Positions 11,401 through 26,400 are shown, counted from the first letter of the stretch. The stretch is 64,000 nucleotides of DNA from Chrysogorgia sp. JL179-B06 (GCA_035772405.1 JAYKKM010000428.1:777001-841000); one strand, 5' to 3'. Notes: generated by a model from the letters alone, not told the origin. Numbers and translations: made by a program.

Positions 11401-14400
11401 CCCTTACCTTCGGGTAGTAGCTGGAGAAACAGGAGCTAGAGAAACAGGAGCCTACGCATCGCCTTCGGCTAGACCCTATATGCAATTAGCGAAAATTTCT
11501 CGCGGGAAATTCAAAATAGCGCTTATTAACGTTCAGTGACTAAGGACGAAAGTCTTATCCTGAATTGTTAGCCAAGCAAGAAAAATACCAGATGTGTTTT
11601 TGGTGGATATTCAAATTAATCAGACTTACAGTAGTAAACGGAATTTCTTGCAAATAGCAATGTTTGAAGAGAGATATCTCCGAAACGAATAGACCGAATC
11701 AAAAACTGTAAAATACCTTATCAGCTATTTTTGCGTCTTTACACAGAAAACAAAAAACTGGCCAGGGCTTGTAGGAGCTTTAAACGTTTCATTGACTTGG
11801 CAGTGCAGTCATAGTCAATGGAGGTATGGTGTGAAAACTCAACGAACGTTTTTCGCCTTTATGCGAATTTGTGCACGATGCGGTTTGTGAACACATTGTT
11901 ATTTTTTTGTATAATGAAGCAATCATCCAATAGCAACGTTTGGGTTCAATCGTTCAACCGTGCTGTTTAAATATTAATAAACCTAAAAAAGGGGCACAGT
12001 GAGGTACTGTCCAACATAAATCGCAGCTCATTTGTTTAATAATGTTAACCGCTTTGAAGTTTGCCGTGTTTCCAGACACGCCCGCCTTTCCCGCCCGTAA
12101 TCGAGCGCGGAAGAACCTCTGGCACCCAGGGTATATCTTGATTGACTATAGACCTCTTTCATAATAGCAACTATTTTTAATATTCTTTTATGTGTATACA
12201 GAACCTGTGTTTTACGACCCCGAGTTTTACGACCCCGAGTTTTACGACCACCTGCCGTTTACGACCACTTTTTTTACACGGACGATTTGTGGTTAAAATG
12301 TACCTGCAATTAGCGACCACCTGCCAAACGCGACCACATACACGAAATTTAACCTGTCATGAGCGACTTTTTTACGAGATAAGCGTTCGTCTTTTTTTGA
12401 TAGCGCATCAGCGACATGCACCAAACGCGACATTTGAGCGACTTTTTCAACTTAAAACTGCCACTATGTAAACGAAATATGTTACAATCAACAAGCAAGA
12501 ATTTTGACCACGTGCGAATACAGGTAACAAGAAGACGCAATTGTTGCCTTTTAAGCATTGTTTTGTTAAATACTTTCATAGGTAAGCGACCGAATTTCGA
12601 GAGTGCATAATAAATATCCTTATTGGCGACAATCCCAAGCCCTTAAACCATCATCATTGTTGAAGGAAACGTTTCTAAATTGACGAAAAGCGCGGACTAA
12701 TATTTATTTGTTACTGCAATCGTGTCAGGGTTAAACTTTGTTGTGCGAGATCGCAAATAACTTTGCTATTACAACATTAAGCTTAACATGGTTTACATAC
12801 AGGTATGTTGTAGACCATCTTTGATTTAATATATCGTATGAGCTTTTACGTTTAGTAGAACGCTTGAAAATGTTCGAAAACCTCGCAGGTGAGGTTCGTA
12901 AATTATATTTTTCGTATCCGCCATCTTTGTTTATAACGCAAGATCGCCAATAACTCTGTGCATACGAATCAATATATATCGTTTCTCCTTACTCTTTTAG
13001 TCTGTTTCTTAGATGAAATTACTGTAAATAAAATATTTTCGCGATCAAAGATGAAGTACAGTACGGCATTGGGTTTTCTTTCACGGCGCGCATATCGCCA
13101 AGCAAGCTCTGTTCAAACTGTGCTGTTTTTCCGAAATTTTTCTGGTTTTCTTTCTTTATTAAGAAATATTATATTGGTTTTAAATTATAAAGCCATCTTT
13201 TAGTCGACTAGCGAACGCAGAATATAGTCGTAAACATAATAGCGTCTTCCAATATGGCTTGCATGACGTCACATCACTAACTGCCATTTACGACCACCTG
13301 TCATTTACGACCACTTTTGCTTGGCAACAGGGGTGGTCGTAAAACTCAGTTTCTACTGGTATATAAATTAGCCTTTACAACCTCGTTAGGAAGGAAAGAT
13401 TATTTTTGATTGCTGACACACAAACGAGGCCATAAAGGCTAATTTAGATGCACATAAAGGAATATTTAAATTGGCCACCATTATGAAAGAGGTCTATGGT
13501 GTAGTGCAGGGAAATCATGATGAAAAGTAATATTTTACAGTGTACCTTCTTTTTTGTCTTCCGGTTTTAGTTTGTTAGCTTCACTTAATCTCCCGGCCGC
13601 TATTGAAGATTTGTCGGGGGAACAAGTTCCCAAATCTGTGTTGGAGAAAGCTGTTGTAATACGAGAGAAAGGTGGACTGGAATCTATTGACAGTCTATTT
13701 CAAGGTCTTCCTGATCTTTTGAATCGAAATAGAGAGATCTTGGACGAGGTACGTATAGACCATTTTATTTTATTTCAACTTATTTTATTCTATAGACGAT
13801 ACATAAACGGAAATGTCCCATGCAGACAATGATCGAACCTGTAACTTTCTACATATTGCTGGCATGAGATACCATAATCATTGAGCTACCAAGACTCAGA
13901 TGGAGAGCGAAGGTTACAATGATGCACTGGTTCGATTGTTATACATGTACTGCAGATTTCATTTCATTTCCATCAGCTTTCAGTTGTAATTTGTTCTTTC
14001 TGTTTTCCTTAAATCAAGACCGTTCGTTTGCTGGACGAAGAAGAGAGACAAGACACACAAATGAGAGAACATTTTAAAGAGAAATGGACTCCGAAGCCAT
14101 CAGCTGAGTTAACTGAAAAATTACGAGACGAGTGTACCAAGTACCGAGCTATTGTTGAAAATGCAACTAATGCTGATAAAATTGTTAGAGAAAAATACAA
14201 CAACCATCGGCAATATATGGAACTACTTTCCAAAAGTGACGTGAGTTTTGCTATTTTGCATTATTTTATTTTGCTATTTGACTGTATCTTCACTATTTAA
14301 GAAATTGTTTCGTGTGCTCCATCGAGTTATGGATGAGCATGACGAAGAAAGCATAAGAGGTGCTCGAGGAGATAGCCGAGAACGTTTGGTCGCTTGAAAT

Positions 14401-17400
14401 TCTTGTTTAAAAATCCACGTACCTTAACTCTTTCCTGTCCGTCTGAAAAACATCCAAAATTGAACCACCTCTCCGTTCTATTGATAACTCTGAAAATTAA
14501 ATTACCATAACTATTGCGAAAGCTATATATTTTCTGAAAGCCCAATAAACCGGCTTTTACCAATGCTTTTAAATTTCCCGACACATTATGTTAAATTATC
14601 ATAAATTAGTTAAAAACTTTCATTATTTTAGAAAATCCCATCTTGCACGCCCGCGTAGCTTCGTGTAAATTCAAAATGCCACCAATCGCAGAGTTTGTTA
14701 TGAAATCAAATCAAACTTGGCGTGTGAGTGGATCTCAAGTGGATCTCGCTTGTCGATTTTCAATTTATAATCTTGCGTTACCGTGTGCCATGTTTTTTTA
14801 TTCACGATCAGTCTTGTGCGACCGATTAGGGACCTACCGACGACGGCAACCAAATGGCGACGCAATTTTCCCTTTCGTAAACGGTCGTTACCATCCCGAA
14901 GGGTCGTTACCATCCCAGCTCTCATAGAATGTTGGGTAAGCGGAGTGAAATTCCTCATGGTCCCAAGGTTCCCGCACACATTATTTCGCGGCTCCTCGAT
15001 CGTGTTCTTTCATAATATCGCTATCTAAAAAGCGAACAAGCATCTACAGTATATATGGCGAGTTCTTTGAAAAAACAAATTTAAACAAACCCGAAACAAT
15101 CAAGAGGCAGATTTGGAGCAAGTCTATGAAATAGTGTGGAAGTTGTCTAACGTTTCGAGCGGCCCTTCGGCAGAGAGTGAAACGTAAAGTGAAATAACAA
15201 CTGAGTGATTATTTCACTTTATGTTTCACTCTCTGACGAAGAGCCTTCGCTCGAAACGTTAGACAATTCTTACAACCTTTTTATACATTTTGATTTGTAT
15301 TTCTACACTGCCTACGCAACACAACACGTTTTATATCACCTATTAATTGAAAAGCATCTATGACTAGTAAGTGACTTTACGAATTAACTATGTTCTATGG
15401 CAAATGCAGAACTACATTTATGGTGTATATTACGTAAGGTGGTCCATATATGCAATGCGCATATAATAGTTTCAGTCGACAAATATATTTTGTCGGTCGA
15501 CAAATATATTTTGACTGACCTCGCAGCATACGTTGTTGTTGCGATTGATATTTCGAAATCCCGAATAACGTCGTTTGCCTTTTGGAAAGTATCTACATAT
15601 ACGTTGTGACTATCGATCACAAAATCGAATTTACTGGTCCAGGATTGAGAGTTTGCCATGTATAATTTCTTCTGCATGAACGCTCTTCTCCTGTATACCA
15701 AATACTAAATGATTATTTACATACAGTATTTTGAATTTCATGACGAACATGTCACCGCACCAAACAAAGGGGTATTACTTGGTGTTTCGTGCACCAATTG
15801 AAGGCGGGGGGTTAGGGTTAGGAAAACACTTATGGCGGGGGGTTAGGATAAGGAAAACACTTAAGGCGGGGGGTTAGGGTTAGGATTAAGGGTTGGATTA
15901 TGGTTAGGGTGTCTTTTTTAATATAACATGAAGTTTTACCAATTGGTCCGCGAAACACCAAGTAATAACCAAATTATGCGGGAACCTTGGGACCACGAGG
16001 AATTTCACTCCGCTTACCCAACATTCTATGAGAGCTGGGATGGTAACGACCGTTTACGAAAGGGTCAATTTACAATATGAATTTTAGCATTTGAATGAAA
16101 CCACGTTCGATTGACTAGCGTATTTGACACTCCAAGCTTGTTTTATGATCTCCAAAACGCTTCAATATTTCTAAAACGATTGTAGTGTCTGTGTTTAAGT
16201 CAGTCTTAAGAAACAGTTCTCATCCCTCCACGAGTTACCGTCGTCCTAAACAGAACCAGGACGGCCTTAGGATTACTCTTGGGAATAACAATTAGTCATT
16301 CTTTTTGTTTCGCATAAAGATTCTTTTGTTTGAACGACGTCGCCGTCCGTCGTAGATCTTAAGGTCCCTATTTTTACTCGGCCGGACAGGAAAGATTTAA
16401 AGGACATTGGCAACAAAAAATAACTACTTTTTTAACACGTTTTGAACGTTGAATAAACCTTCTAAAAACGAAAAAATGGCCCGCATTTTGAAAATGTTAA
16501 TTTATGGTTCGCGATGTATTTCTTAATGTTATGCTCATCTATGGTTATGCTACCAGCTACCTGTCTTGGAACCATGTATATTGCCCAGTTTTTAGTTGTA
16601 ATATCGATTACAAAAATAACGCTGAAAAGCTTAATTGCGGTGCCTTAACTATGAAGGGTTATTAGGGTCAATATTAGAGTTTAAATTATATTATTCGTGC
16701 ACTCAGTTTGCGTTTCTCGAAACTGCCGAACATAATTCGAAACTGCCGAACATAATTCGAAACTGCCGAACATAATTCGAAACAGCCGAACATAATTCGA
16801 AACAGCGATTGCGTCTCGAATTATGTTCGGCTAGTGGACTGGGGCCTCACGGACAGAGGAAATCTTCGCGTAACATAGATGCAATCTCGCCTTGAAACAT
16901 AAATGCAATCTCGCCAGATGTAAATCTCATATCCAAAAGAAATTCAAGCTGGTCAATCGAAATAGAGTAACGAGGCCTTCCGCGTTGACCAGTATGAACA
17001 AAATCAGCCTGAAACGATACATTCGCAAATGTACAGCTTGGCGAACAAGACTCATCACTTCTTCCCCATAAGGAACTTGGTCAACATAACGGACAATAGC
17101 ATTATACAACCAATCAAGTCGAAATTGTATTAAATCGTCTTCGCAAAAACTTCTTTGCTCGATCAGAAGGATTATCTCTCTTACACGCTTGCTTAATTCT
17201 GATCTTATCGACTCTGACGACTCATCCGCCATGTTGTTCTGTGGCCCAAGTACAAAGCGCGGGAAAATATTTACTCGTTCCAGGGTTACGCGAAGATTTC
17301 CTCTGTCCGTGAGGCCTAGCCGAACATAATTCGAGAGTCGAGTCGAATTATGTTCGGCTGTTTCGAATTATGTTCGGCAGTTTCGAATTATGTTCGGCAG

Positions 17401-20400
17401 TTTCGAATTATGTTCGGCAGTTTCGAGAAACGCAAACTGAGTGCACGAATAATATAATTTAAACTCTAATATTGACCCTAATAACCCTTCATACTTAACA
17501 CCGCTTTATATTCTGTGTGTGATTTCATTCGTTCGTGAGGAATCAATAGTAAGCGACATTTTTGACGCGACATTTTTAACGAACACCACAGAGGCACCGC
17601 ACTTTAGTACAGTGTCTGGTTTCTTTGCATTCCCCCCACCACTGACCGCTTTACCCAGTACGTGACGTCACAGGTCATCTGGTAGAAGAACCCTAATTAT
17701 TTTCAAAATGGCGGCTCAAAATACAGTTTTAGATAATTCATTCGCCTTTAATACAAGTATTTTTACAACCTCAAACTACAATATTCCAGCTATTTAAGTC
17801 GCATACTTTGATATAAAAGGTACTTATTTTTTGTTACCGTATACGATTTCACGCGGCGATCATGCCAATTTCTTATCCTGGTAATGCTATATAATCATGA
17901 AAGGTATAATTAAGGAGCATTCGCGAGTAAATGTTCCAATATTCTTTTGAGAAAATCCACTACATAACATGCACCAGGATACGTACCTTGAGTACGCACG
18001 ACAGTCAATCAGAAGTGGCGTTATTTTAAATCTATGTTAAAAACAATCATTGCTATTTTTAAGCTGTATTTATTCGTTGGTTTTCATATTGTTTTGTTCG
18101 ATGGTTAGCTTATAATTGGCTCATATATAAAGTAAATGATTTGAAGAACCTAGGAGTATCATTAGAAGTGTGAAGTTGATCATCCGGCTGTTGTTGTAGT
18201 CTTGAGAAAGACTATTGTTGGTGATTGACGTTTCGACGACCTCGCCGCCACTGAGGTAGTCGACACGTCAATGGTGACTGACGCTCTCTCAAGACTACTA
18301 CAACCTGGACGATGAACTTCACACTTGCTATCTTGGTTTGCTTGATATAATAATACTCATGATTTATGTTTACTTAATGTATTTTCTTTCATTACCCAAG
18401 GATGAAATTGCTGAAAGGTTGCCGAAGGTTCAATCATCTGGTAAAGCTGCCAGTCCCGTGGTCTTGAAGTTGCGTAAGCTGTTGGAAGATGTCGAAATAA
18501 TTCAAGCAGAACGTGAAGCTGTGCAAAGTGAATTCACATCACCGGCTGAAGATATGGGTGAGCAAAATAGTAACGAAGCAATGCATTATTTATGTAGGCC
18601 TCAGAGAGGGTTCGAATTAGTTGAATAAAAACGATGTGCATTTCCCCCCGAAAACATGATGTCCAGGCGGGCCCTGTCAATATAAGCAAAATAATGGTGT
18701 GCAAAAAATTGAATGCCTAAAGGAATTCTAGCCTAGGCGTGCGATACTTTCGTTTGCCGTTGCCCTTGTTTGAAGAGATTGGAAAGTTTATAAAATCACT
18801 AAAATGCGTGACACAGAGATCAAATTCGGCCGCCATTTTGTGCGGGCAGCTCCTGGAAATTGCGCGGGCCTGTGTGGGAAAGCAGTGATTCGTTCCCAGG
18901 GCACTTTAGAACAGACACGCAAAAAATAGCGTCGACGACAATCGTCAATCAATTATGGCTTTTCTTTACAATTTTAATAGCAATTTTTGCGTGGCTGCGG
19001 GAAATACACACAACATTTCCACCTTTGAGAAATACATGTAGGACTGTTAACTTAACTTATAGTTTGACAGAACTATTTGTTTGTGTTCAATACTGAGACT
19101 ATTTGAACATATGAAAAGTGATGTGCAACTTTTACTATTTGGGCCCAAATTGCACATCGTTAATTCGAACCCTTCCTGAGACTGAGGTTGATACACTGAT
19201 TGGTATTCATTCATTCGTTTACTCACTTCATTTCTATTAGCACCCAAATTTCTCTCTGCTCTGGCGGCAGATGGAACAATTACTGACATAGAAACAATAA
19301 CTTCGAGTGGTTTGGATACTAAGTATTATCCATTAAGAGAGCAAGTTGAAGAATCCTTGAAAAGACAAGAGTTGTTGACTTCTCAAATTCAGGTACGAAA
19401 AGGGAAAGCAAAAGTCGTTTAATCGCACCACGAATTCTTAGTTCCTGAGGTAGGCAGGCAGGTAGGTAAGGTATGTAAGGTTGGTAACACTTTTATTTAA
19501 TCGCGCTATACCCACTTTTATTTAATCGCGCTATACTATAATATCCTCGACAACAAATGATGATTTCAATGAAAGGCGTGATACAAAGGTGGCTCGATAG
19601 GGAAAAATGGACATTTTCAATAGCTTTTTTAATAAAGTAAATGGTTTGAACCTAGGAGTATCATTAGATGTGTGAAGTTGATCATCCAGGTTGTTGTAAT
19701 CTTGAGAAAGACTATTGTTGATGACTCATCTTCAGAGTCAAGTAAAGCATGTTTGTCAGGTTTTCTTATATATACGTCTGGTTCATTACGACATCGTTTG
19801 TTTGTGTCATAATTAGTGTGAGTGGGTTTTGCGTCATGCGTTAAGCGTTAAGCGTAGGACTCAGTTGAATGTATCGCCTTTAACGCAAACTACAACCAGT
19901 GACTTACATTACAAAGTTGGTATTGGAACATAAACCACTTAACAGATCACAACAATTACCGACACCATACAAAAGACTTCTTCGCACGCACCAACGAACA
20001 ATAGAGCTACCGACAAACAATATAAGTGTCCTGGCAGTCGGCGCATTTGATCTTGTAAACTGCACCCTGTCTTTCGGGAGGCTGTTCTTTGTCTTTCACG
20101 TCAGTCAGTATATGTCGCAAAGTAGTCATAGGTTTGTGGGCTACACGTATGTTGTAAACATATTCTGAAAACATATTCTATGGGCATAAGTAACATACTT
20201 GGCACATTAACCAAAACAAATTTGGTGCATATTTGTTAAATTCACCCTTAATTCTGACAACACCTTTTTTGGAGATCGAATTAAGGGGGTCGCGGGAAAG
20301 TTAATATCTCAACATATAAACAAGGTGGTAGTCTAACACGTTTGGGATATCAACATTGCTAGGGCTATGCAAGGAACTAGGATCATGTAGATATGACCAT

Positions 20401-23400
20401 GCCTTCATAAATGTTTAGCATCCTCAATAAAGATGGAGAAAAAACTCCACTGACTAGAAAGTCAATAACTGTTTTCCTAGTCCAAACTAAAATATCCTAG
20501 TTCCTTGCACCACTAAAGGGCACATGAATACATAAATTCCAACAACGGCTAAAAATGACAAATTGAGGAAATCAGTTATAAAGTTTGGTGTGAACATTCA
20601 GTTCAAGTTAGAGGCTCAAAATGCACTAGTTTCATACTGCGGACCTTCCCTTTCCTCCTGAGTATCAGTGTAGCCATTTTTCTCTGTCTAATTTTTTCCT
20701 CATCTTTTTCTGTGTCTCCCTATTTTGCCGGGAGTGACGGAGTAGGTCAAAGTCCAGTTTCTTGCAGGCTTTCTTGTTGTTACTTCCCGCATTGATCCCA
20801 AGGACCCAAATTAGAATATTTATGACAGGCGTGTGTGTCTTTTGAAGGAGTGGAGAGCGTCTCTGATAATTTGGCTTCCTGTAAAAGACTATTCCACAGC
20901 AAGGCACCACTATATTTAAAGCTTCTCTTAAGGAATTCTCTTTTGGGCTTTGGACGAGCTAAATGTCATTATTTCATTAAGCCTTATGTCTCTACAGATG
21001 CATTACAAACTATCAAAGCTTTGGTACAACCTTATTTTGATTACTGTTCCCCTCTGGGATGACTGCGGTAAACTGCAAAAAATTCAATCTCGTGCGACGA
21101 GGGTTATTACGGGAGCTAGTTACGACATTAGGTCGGTGGATGTTGTTGACACCCTCTCGTGGGAAATACTGGATGTAAGACGTTCCTATACGAAATCTGT
21201 TCTTATCCTAAAAAAGTCCGTTCTTATCCATTCTTATCCTCTTACCCTATACTAAATCCGTTCTCAACAACCCCACTGCCCAGATTTGAGAGAATCTCTT
21301 TCTAGAAGAAGTATTTGTTAATCATCTTAGCGTGTAATAGCCCCAATATCTGCTCTAGCCTTTTTGGTGCATGTTATATCTAGTGGATTTATTCATGAAA
21401 TTTTAGAACTTAGACGTTTGTTCACGAATGCTCCTCGCGATTATATAACATGCCCCAGGATAAGAAATAGACCTGATTAGTAGCCTGTGTTCAGTTTCCC
21501 GGCCATGCGCAGGCAACTAGTAGTCTATTACAAATTCGGAATTTTGATTGGCTGAGCTACTAGTAGTCTATTGGTGATAGACCACTAGTAGCGTTATCCA
21601 ATCACAAACCTTCTTATAACTGGAGTATTCCTATCTTGACCAATCAGAAGCCATGACATATTCACGCTGCAAGCAATACCTGAAATCTAGTTCAAACATG
21701 ACGGCCGCTAAAATTTATATACGAGTGACGAAATCATGAAAACATTGGCCCAAAAGTAATGGAAAATTGTTCAGTTTGACATTTTCGAATAAGAAAATGA
21801 ATTCGCTTATGCCTATTTGAAGAAAATTAATTACAATCTCGTTTTTTGTGAGCGATTGTTTATCATGTGCCATCGAGATACTCTACATTTTGAATGGGAA
21901 GACTTCTGCAAACAAAAAGGTGAAACTATCTGAATATTTGGGAAAATGTTTGATAAGACTTTTTTACGTTAAAGAAAGGTTGTTTATGGTTGATACTAAA
22001 ACAATTAGACAACTTGCCCTCGTTGTCTAATTGTTAAATAGTCGCAGTGTGTATCTTAATGTGTATATAATATTTTTACGGTTTTTATCATTTATTATCT
22101 ATAAATATATCTACACGAAATAAAAGAAAATTATGGGGTAAACCATAAAGCTGTGTTTTCGCTTTACAAAGTCGTCATGCATGGTATTATGGTTCAGGAG
22201 ACTGGGGCGATTAAACAGAGCGATGACGTAGAACCTTGACACACTTGGTGAAGGCTAAAAGGGATGACTCAAAAGGACCTTCACATTTTCAAGAACTAGT
22301 CTAACCCCAATCCTAACACTAACCTTGATCCCAACCTTAATCCTAATCCTAACCCTAACCGTAGTTAATCCTAACCTAACCAAAAATAAAGACCAAACAA
22401 AAACAGAAAGGTCCTTTTGAGTCATCCCTTTTATCCTAAACCGACACACTCGACTCGTGAGTTCCTTATTTACTTCACTTGTCCTGGTACAGCTCTTGTT
22501 CTTCCGTGAAATTAGCCCGCCACACAACGATCTCCTCCACTCTTGTTCTTACGCGTATTTCCTTCAGCCATGTTCAAGCATCGTGTCAAGGTTGTTACGT
22601 CACAACGTAGTAATTTGCTCATATGGCCGCGCAGGAAATAGGACCATTTTGAAGAGTTCTGAAGCGAACTTTGCGACGAAAATAAATACTATAAAATCGC
22701 GTCAAGTAAACGAAAACCACAAATTCGTACGGCGGCCAATTTTAAATATTCCTTTATGTGCATCTAAATTAGCCTTTATGGCTGCAATTCAAAATAATCT
22801 TTGCTTCCTAACGAGGTTGTAAAATAGCAGCCATTATGAAAGACACTTTAAAAATTAGCTGTAAGTTTGATTTGCTGTACTTTTTCTTTCGAGTTGTTTT
22901 TTCACAATCAATTGCGAATTGAAATTTAGGAAGTAAACGATAAGTTTGTTACGGAGAAGACGTCTGGACAGTTGGTAAATGAAAGAGAGAAACTTCTAAA
23001 AGATTTGGCTGTTGCCTACGATGTCTACACAGAATTAACAAGAAATTTGATGGAAGGAACAAAGGTAAAACGTTTAACTTAATAGGTTGCCGCAACTATG
23101 AATGAATTTATTTAATGAGGGTAAACACTTGCCAGTAAAATACTGATAAACTCGTGGCCCTCGAAAAATAAAAATAAATTAAAGTGCCTATAACGTCAAA
23201 ACATTTTATTGTTTTATTGGGAAGAACTTTTAAAATGATAAAGTAACTTCTTTTGATATATTTCAGTTTGTTTGATATGCAAATGTTTGGAATTTCGTCA
23301 CATAATTACTTATCAGAGAATGTTATATATCTTTGCCTTGAAATGAAAACACTAAAGTGTGAATAACATGTGCGCGTGTTTCTCCCACAACACCAAACTG

Positions 23401-26400
23401 CTTGATTTTAAAGGATTTCGTTTTTGAGAATGAAAGTGATAAACAAACTTCTCCGGTAAGTCATTATGCATGTGTGACGAAATTCCAGACATTTGCATAT
23501 CAAACAAACTGAAATATTTCTAAACTAAAGCAAAATTCTTCAAAAAAAATTACTTTATCATTTTAAAAGTTCTTCCAAATAAGACAATAACATTTTTTGA
23601 CGTTAAAAGCACTTTAATCAAGATAATAAAGAAATATATAAATAAATAGTCTAAAATTATTAAAAGTTAAAGTCATATTTTCTAGAAACTATCCACATTT
23701 GTTTTGTAATAGTTTTGATATGAGATATATTACACGGCGATACGGTAACTTCTTATCACAATTCAACCCCATTTTTTATTTAGTTTTACAACGACTTGAC
23801 ACCAATTTTATTAAAACATCAAACGAAAATCAGTGATCTTGTCTTTGCCCGAAAAACAGAAAAAGAAGATCTTTCAAGGTAAGAGTCAGTGGTCTCCAGT
23901 CTCCACTCAGTTTTACTCATCCATGGTGGGTATGTTCGTTAATTATATTATGGTGACGTCAGCATGAGTTTCAAAGTCATTAAAAGCTACTTTGTACACA
24001 CAATTTGACCTATAAAGCTAGCTTATCTAATCCTTTCTTAAGTACAATCTCGATATTTTGGGGTGAAACTCGGCTTTATTTTGGTTTTCATTATTTGGCG
24101 GCCATGTTTGTCGTAACGCTTTGGGATATATTTGCCCACAAACATGGCAGCCAAAATTATATGATCCATATTAAGCCGCGTTTCGACCAAAATGTTCAGA
24201 TTGTACTTCAGATAGGATTAGACATCACTTCGCAAGCTTAATCTATCTTTATACGTTGAGTTCGGTGTACAAAGTATGCTGACGTCAGCAATGATAACAT
24301 TTAAAACTCCGTAACTCAAGAAGGAATAATTTTATCTGCCTAAAATTTTTGATGCAGACTCGTTATAATGATCTACAAAACATATAAAACAAGCAGCTTC
24401 ATAATTTAGATTTTAGAATTTTGTGATTTCACATGAAATCCCTCAAGGCCTTTAATAATTTTAAGCGGTGCATAGGTGCAACGTACTGAGCATTTGAGCT
24501 TGACCATCGTCCATGTATCGTGTGTATATAGAATTAATTTAGAAAATTTACCTCCAAGAACAACCATTACTTTATTTTCTCAATATTGTCTTCCATACAT
24601 CTTTATAGAGAACTACAACAGTCCCTGGCTAACTCGCCCACTGCTGCCGTTCCAAATCCTCCTAAACATCATGAAGGTAATGAACGCGAAAGATTTATTA
24701 TTATCATGAAGAAATATTCATATCAAGTGATTCAGAACCATCAAATAGAGAATAATACATGATGTGCGGAAATATGAAATTTATTTTGAGTATTTTACAG
24801 GATATCTCACGAAGTGAAGCGAAGCGAAGTGAAGCGAAGCGAAGCGAAGCGAGCGAGTGAGATATCCTGTTCAACACGAGAAATACATTTTATAATTCTA
24901 AGCATCCATGTATATTATTCTGTTTATTTCATAAACATTAGCACGGACAATCTAAATTGAGCATTAATTTTTACTTTACTCAAAAAAGATAATCATTGGA
25001 TCGTTGAAACGATATCTTCACACGTAAAAATATCGTATTTTGACTGTGTTGAAATGCGATTTTTCTCAGTGGCCAAAAACTCTCTATCACACTAATAATA
25101 ATACTAATTATGATATGACTTTGCTCATGAGCGGTCTTAACGTAGTTTTTCTGTAATCTTATTGAACCTGAGCGGTCTATTAGTATAGAATAAATACTGA
25201 GAACGGAGGCTTTAAAGTGCACCTGACATCAAAAATTTTTATTGTCTTATTTGGAAGAACTTTTAAAATGATAAAGTAACTTCTTTTGAAGATTTTCGTT
25301 TATTCGCTTTCTTTTTGAGATATATCAGTTTGTTTGATATGCAAATGTCCGGAATTTACGTCACACATGCATAATGAGTTATCAGAGAATGTTATATATC
25401 TTTGCGTTCATCAAATAAAAACACTAAAGTGTGAATAACACGTGTGTGCGTGTTTCTCCCACAACACCAAACTTCTCGATTTTAAAGGATTTCGTTCGAG
25501 AATGAAAGAGATGCGCACATTTCTCCAATAAGTCATTATGCATGTGTGACGTAAATTCCGGTCATTTGCATATCAAACAAACTGATATATCTCAAAAACA
25601 AAGCGAAGAAACGAAAATCTTCAAAAGAAGTTACTTTATCATTTTAAAAGTTCTTCCAAATAAGACAATAAAAAATGTTGATGTCAGGTGCACTTTAAGC
25701 TTTGTATCTGGTTTAAAGCCGATGTTATAATTACACGATTGAAGAGGACTTATAATACGATGTGTTATAAGTGATGAGTTATGTGTTATTGCATGTGGGA
25801 GGCTATGGTGGTACATTGATTCAGTATTAATCCCATATTTTATATTCTAAGCAAACTAGTTTGACGCTACTCTGGCTTGAAATATTTTTGAACGTAGTGT
25901 CTTAATCAGAGGTGATCGTTGTAAGCTTAAGATCCCTATTTATACCTTAGTTTTATACCCTCATAGTTATCTATCAACAAAATGAAAACAAGCTTCTGGT
26001 AGTAGATCACCGTCATCGCGATTCAATGGGGCGTTATTTGTTTCGCAACAAATGCTTGCCTCGACCTCTCGTGCAGGCGCGCTAGGATCCCATGAATTGG
26101 GCAATTATCAATTCCAGGGTTATATCTGTATAAAACCCACTTATACGAGGGTTATATAACCCTCGAATTGATAATTGCCCAATTCATGAGGTTTTCATAT
26201 CTGTTCATATCTGTTCTGCTAACATCCTCATCCTCTCCATATTTTTTCAGAACGTCCAACACCACCTACACGACCTTCAAGACCTCCTCGTCAACCTGTT
26301 GTCCCACAACAACCAAGTGTTCCTCAACAACCAAGTGTTCCTTACCAGTACCCCGTACCTCAGCAAGCTGCGCAACAAAGTTTTCCCCAATCACCTGGTT

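Larger units (their letters stand above)
14856..16072. mobile_element. MITE family B nested in family A
   Basis: Inverted ends carry CCCTTTCGTAAACGGTCGTT followed by ACCATCCC, then ATAGAATGTTGGGTAAGCGG, at 14867-14990 and again reversed at 15970-16070. A second copy with the same interior in opposite orientation is at about 35829-36240. The 105-codon frame at 15384-15701 on minus is shared by both copies in part but matches nothing I know. Confidence 0.85.
14828..16369. mobile_element. MITE family A, split by a nested insertion
   Basis: Outer element with termini AGGGACCTACCGACGACGG and CGTCGTAGATCTTAAGGTCCCT, flanked on both sides by ATT (14825-14827 and 16370-16372), a likely target-site duplication. 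Its interior is the same as in copies at 30562-30952 and 63268-63661 (CTCCAAAACGCTTCAATATT, ATAAAGATTCTTTTGTTTGAACG). Between 14856 and 16072 it is interrupted by a family B element. Confidence 0.85.
16396..17840. mobile_element. MITE family D, host of nested element E
   Basis: The left end TTAAAGGACATTGGCAACAA and the right end TACTTATTTTTTGTTACC correspond to the ends of the shorter copy at 38496-38927 (TTAAAGCACATTGGCAACAA and GTTATTTTTTGTTGCC). The right flank also shares ATTTTTACAACCTCAAACTAC with that copy in inverted form. Element E occupies 16651-17492 within it. Confidence 0.65.

Noticed and set aside
15384..15701. 105-codon minus frame in MITE B as a gene
   Set aside because: Only partly open in the other B copy, no recognisable motif, and it crosses no splice sites of a host gene.
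15800..15920. True telomere or telomere-adjacent sequence
   Set aside because: The TTAGGG-like units are few, diverged and enclosed in MITE ends.
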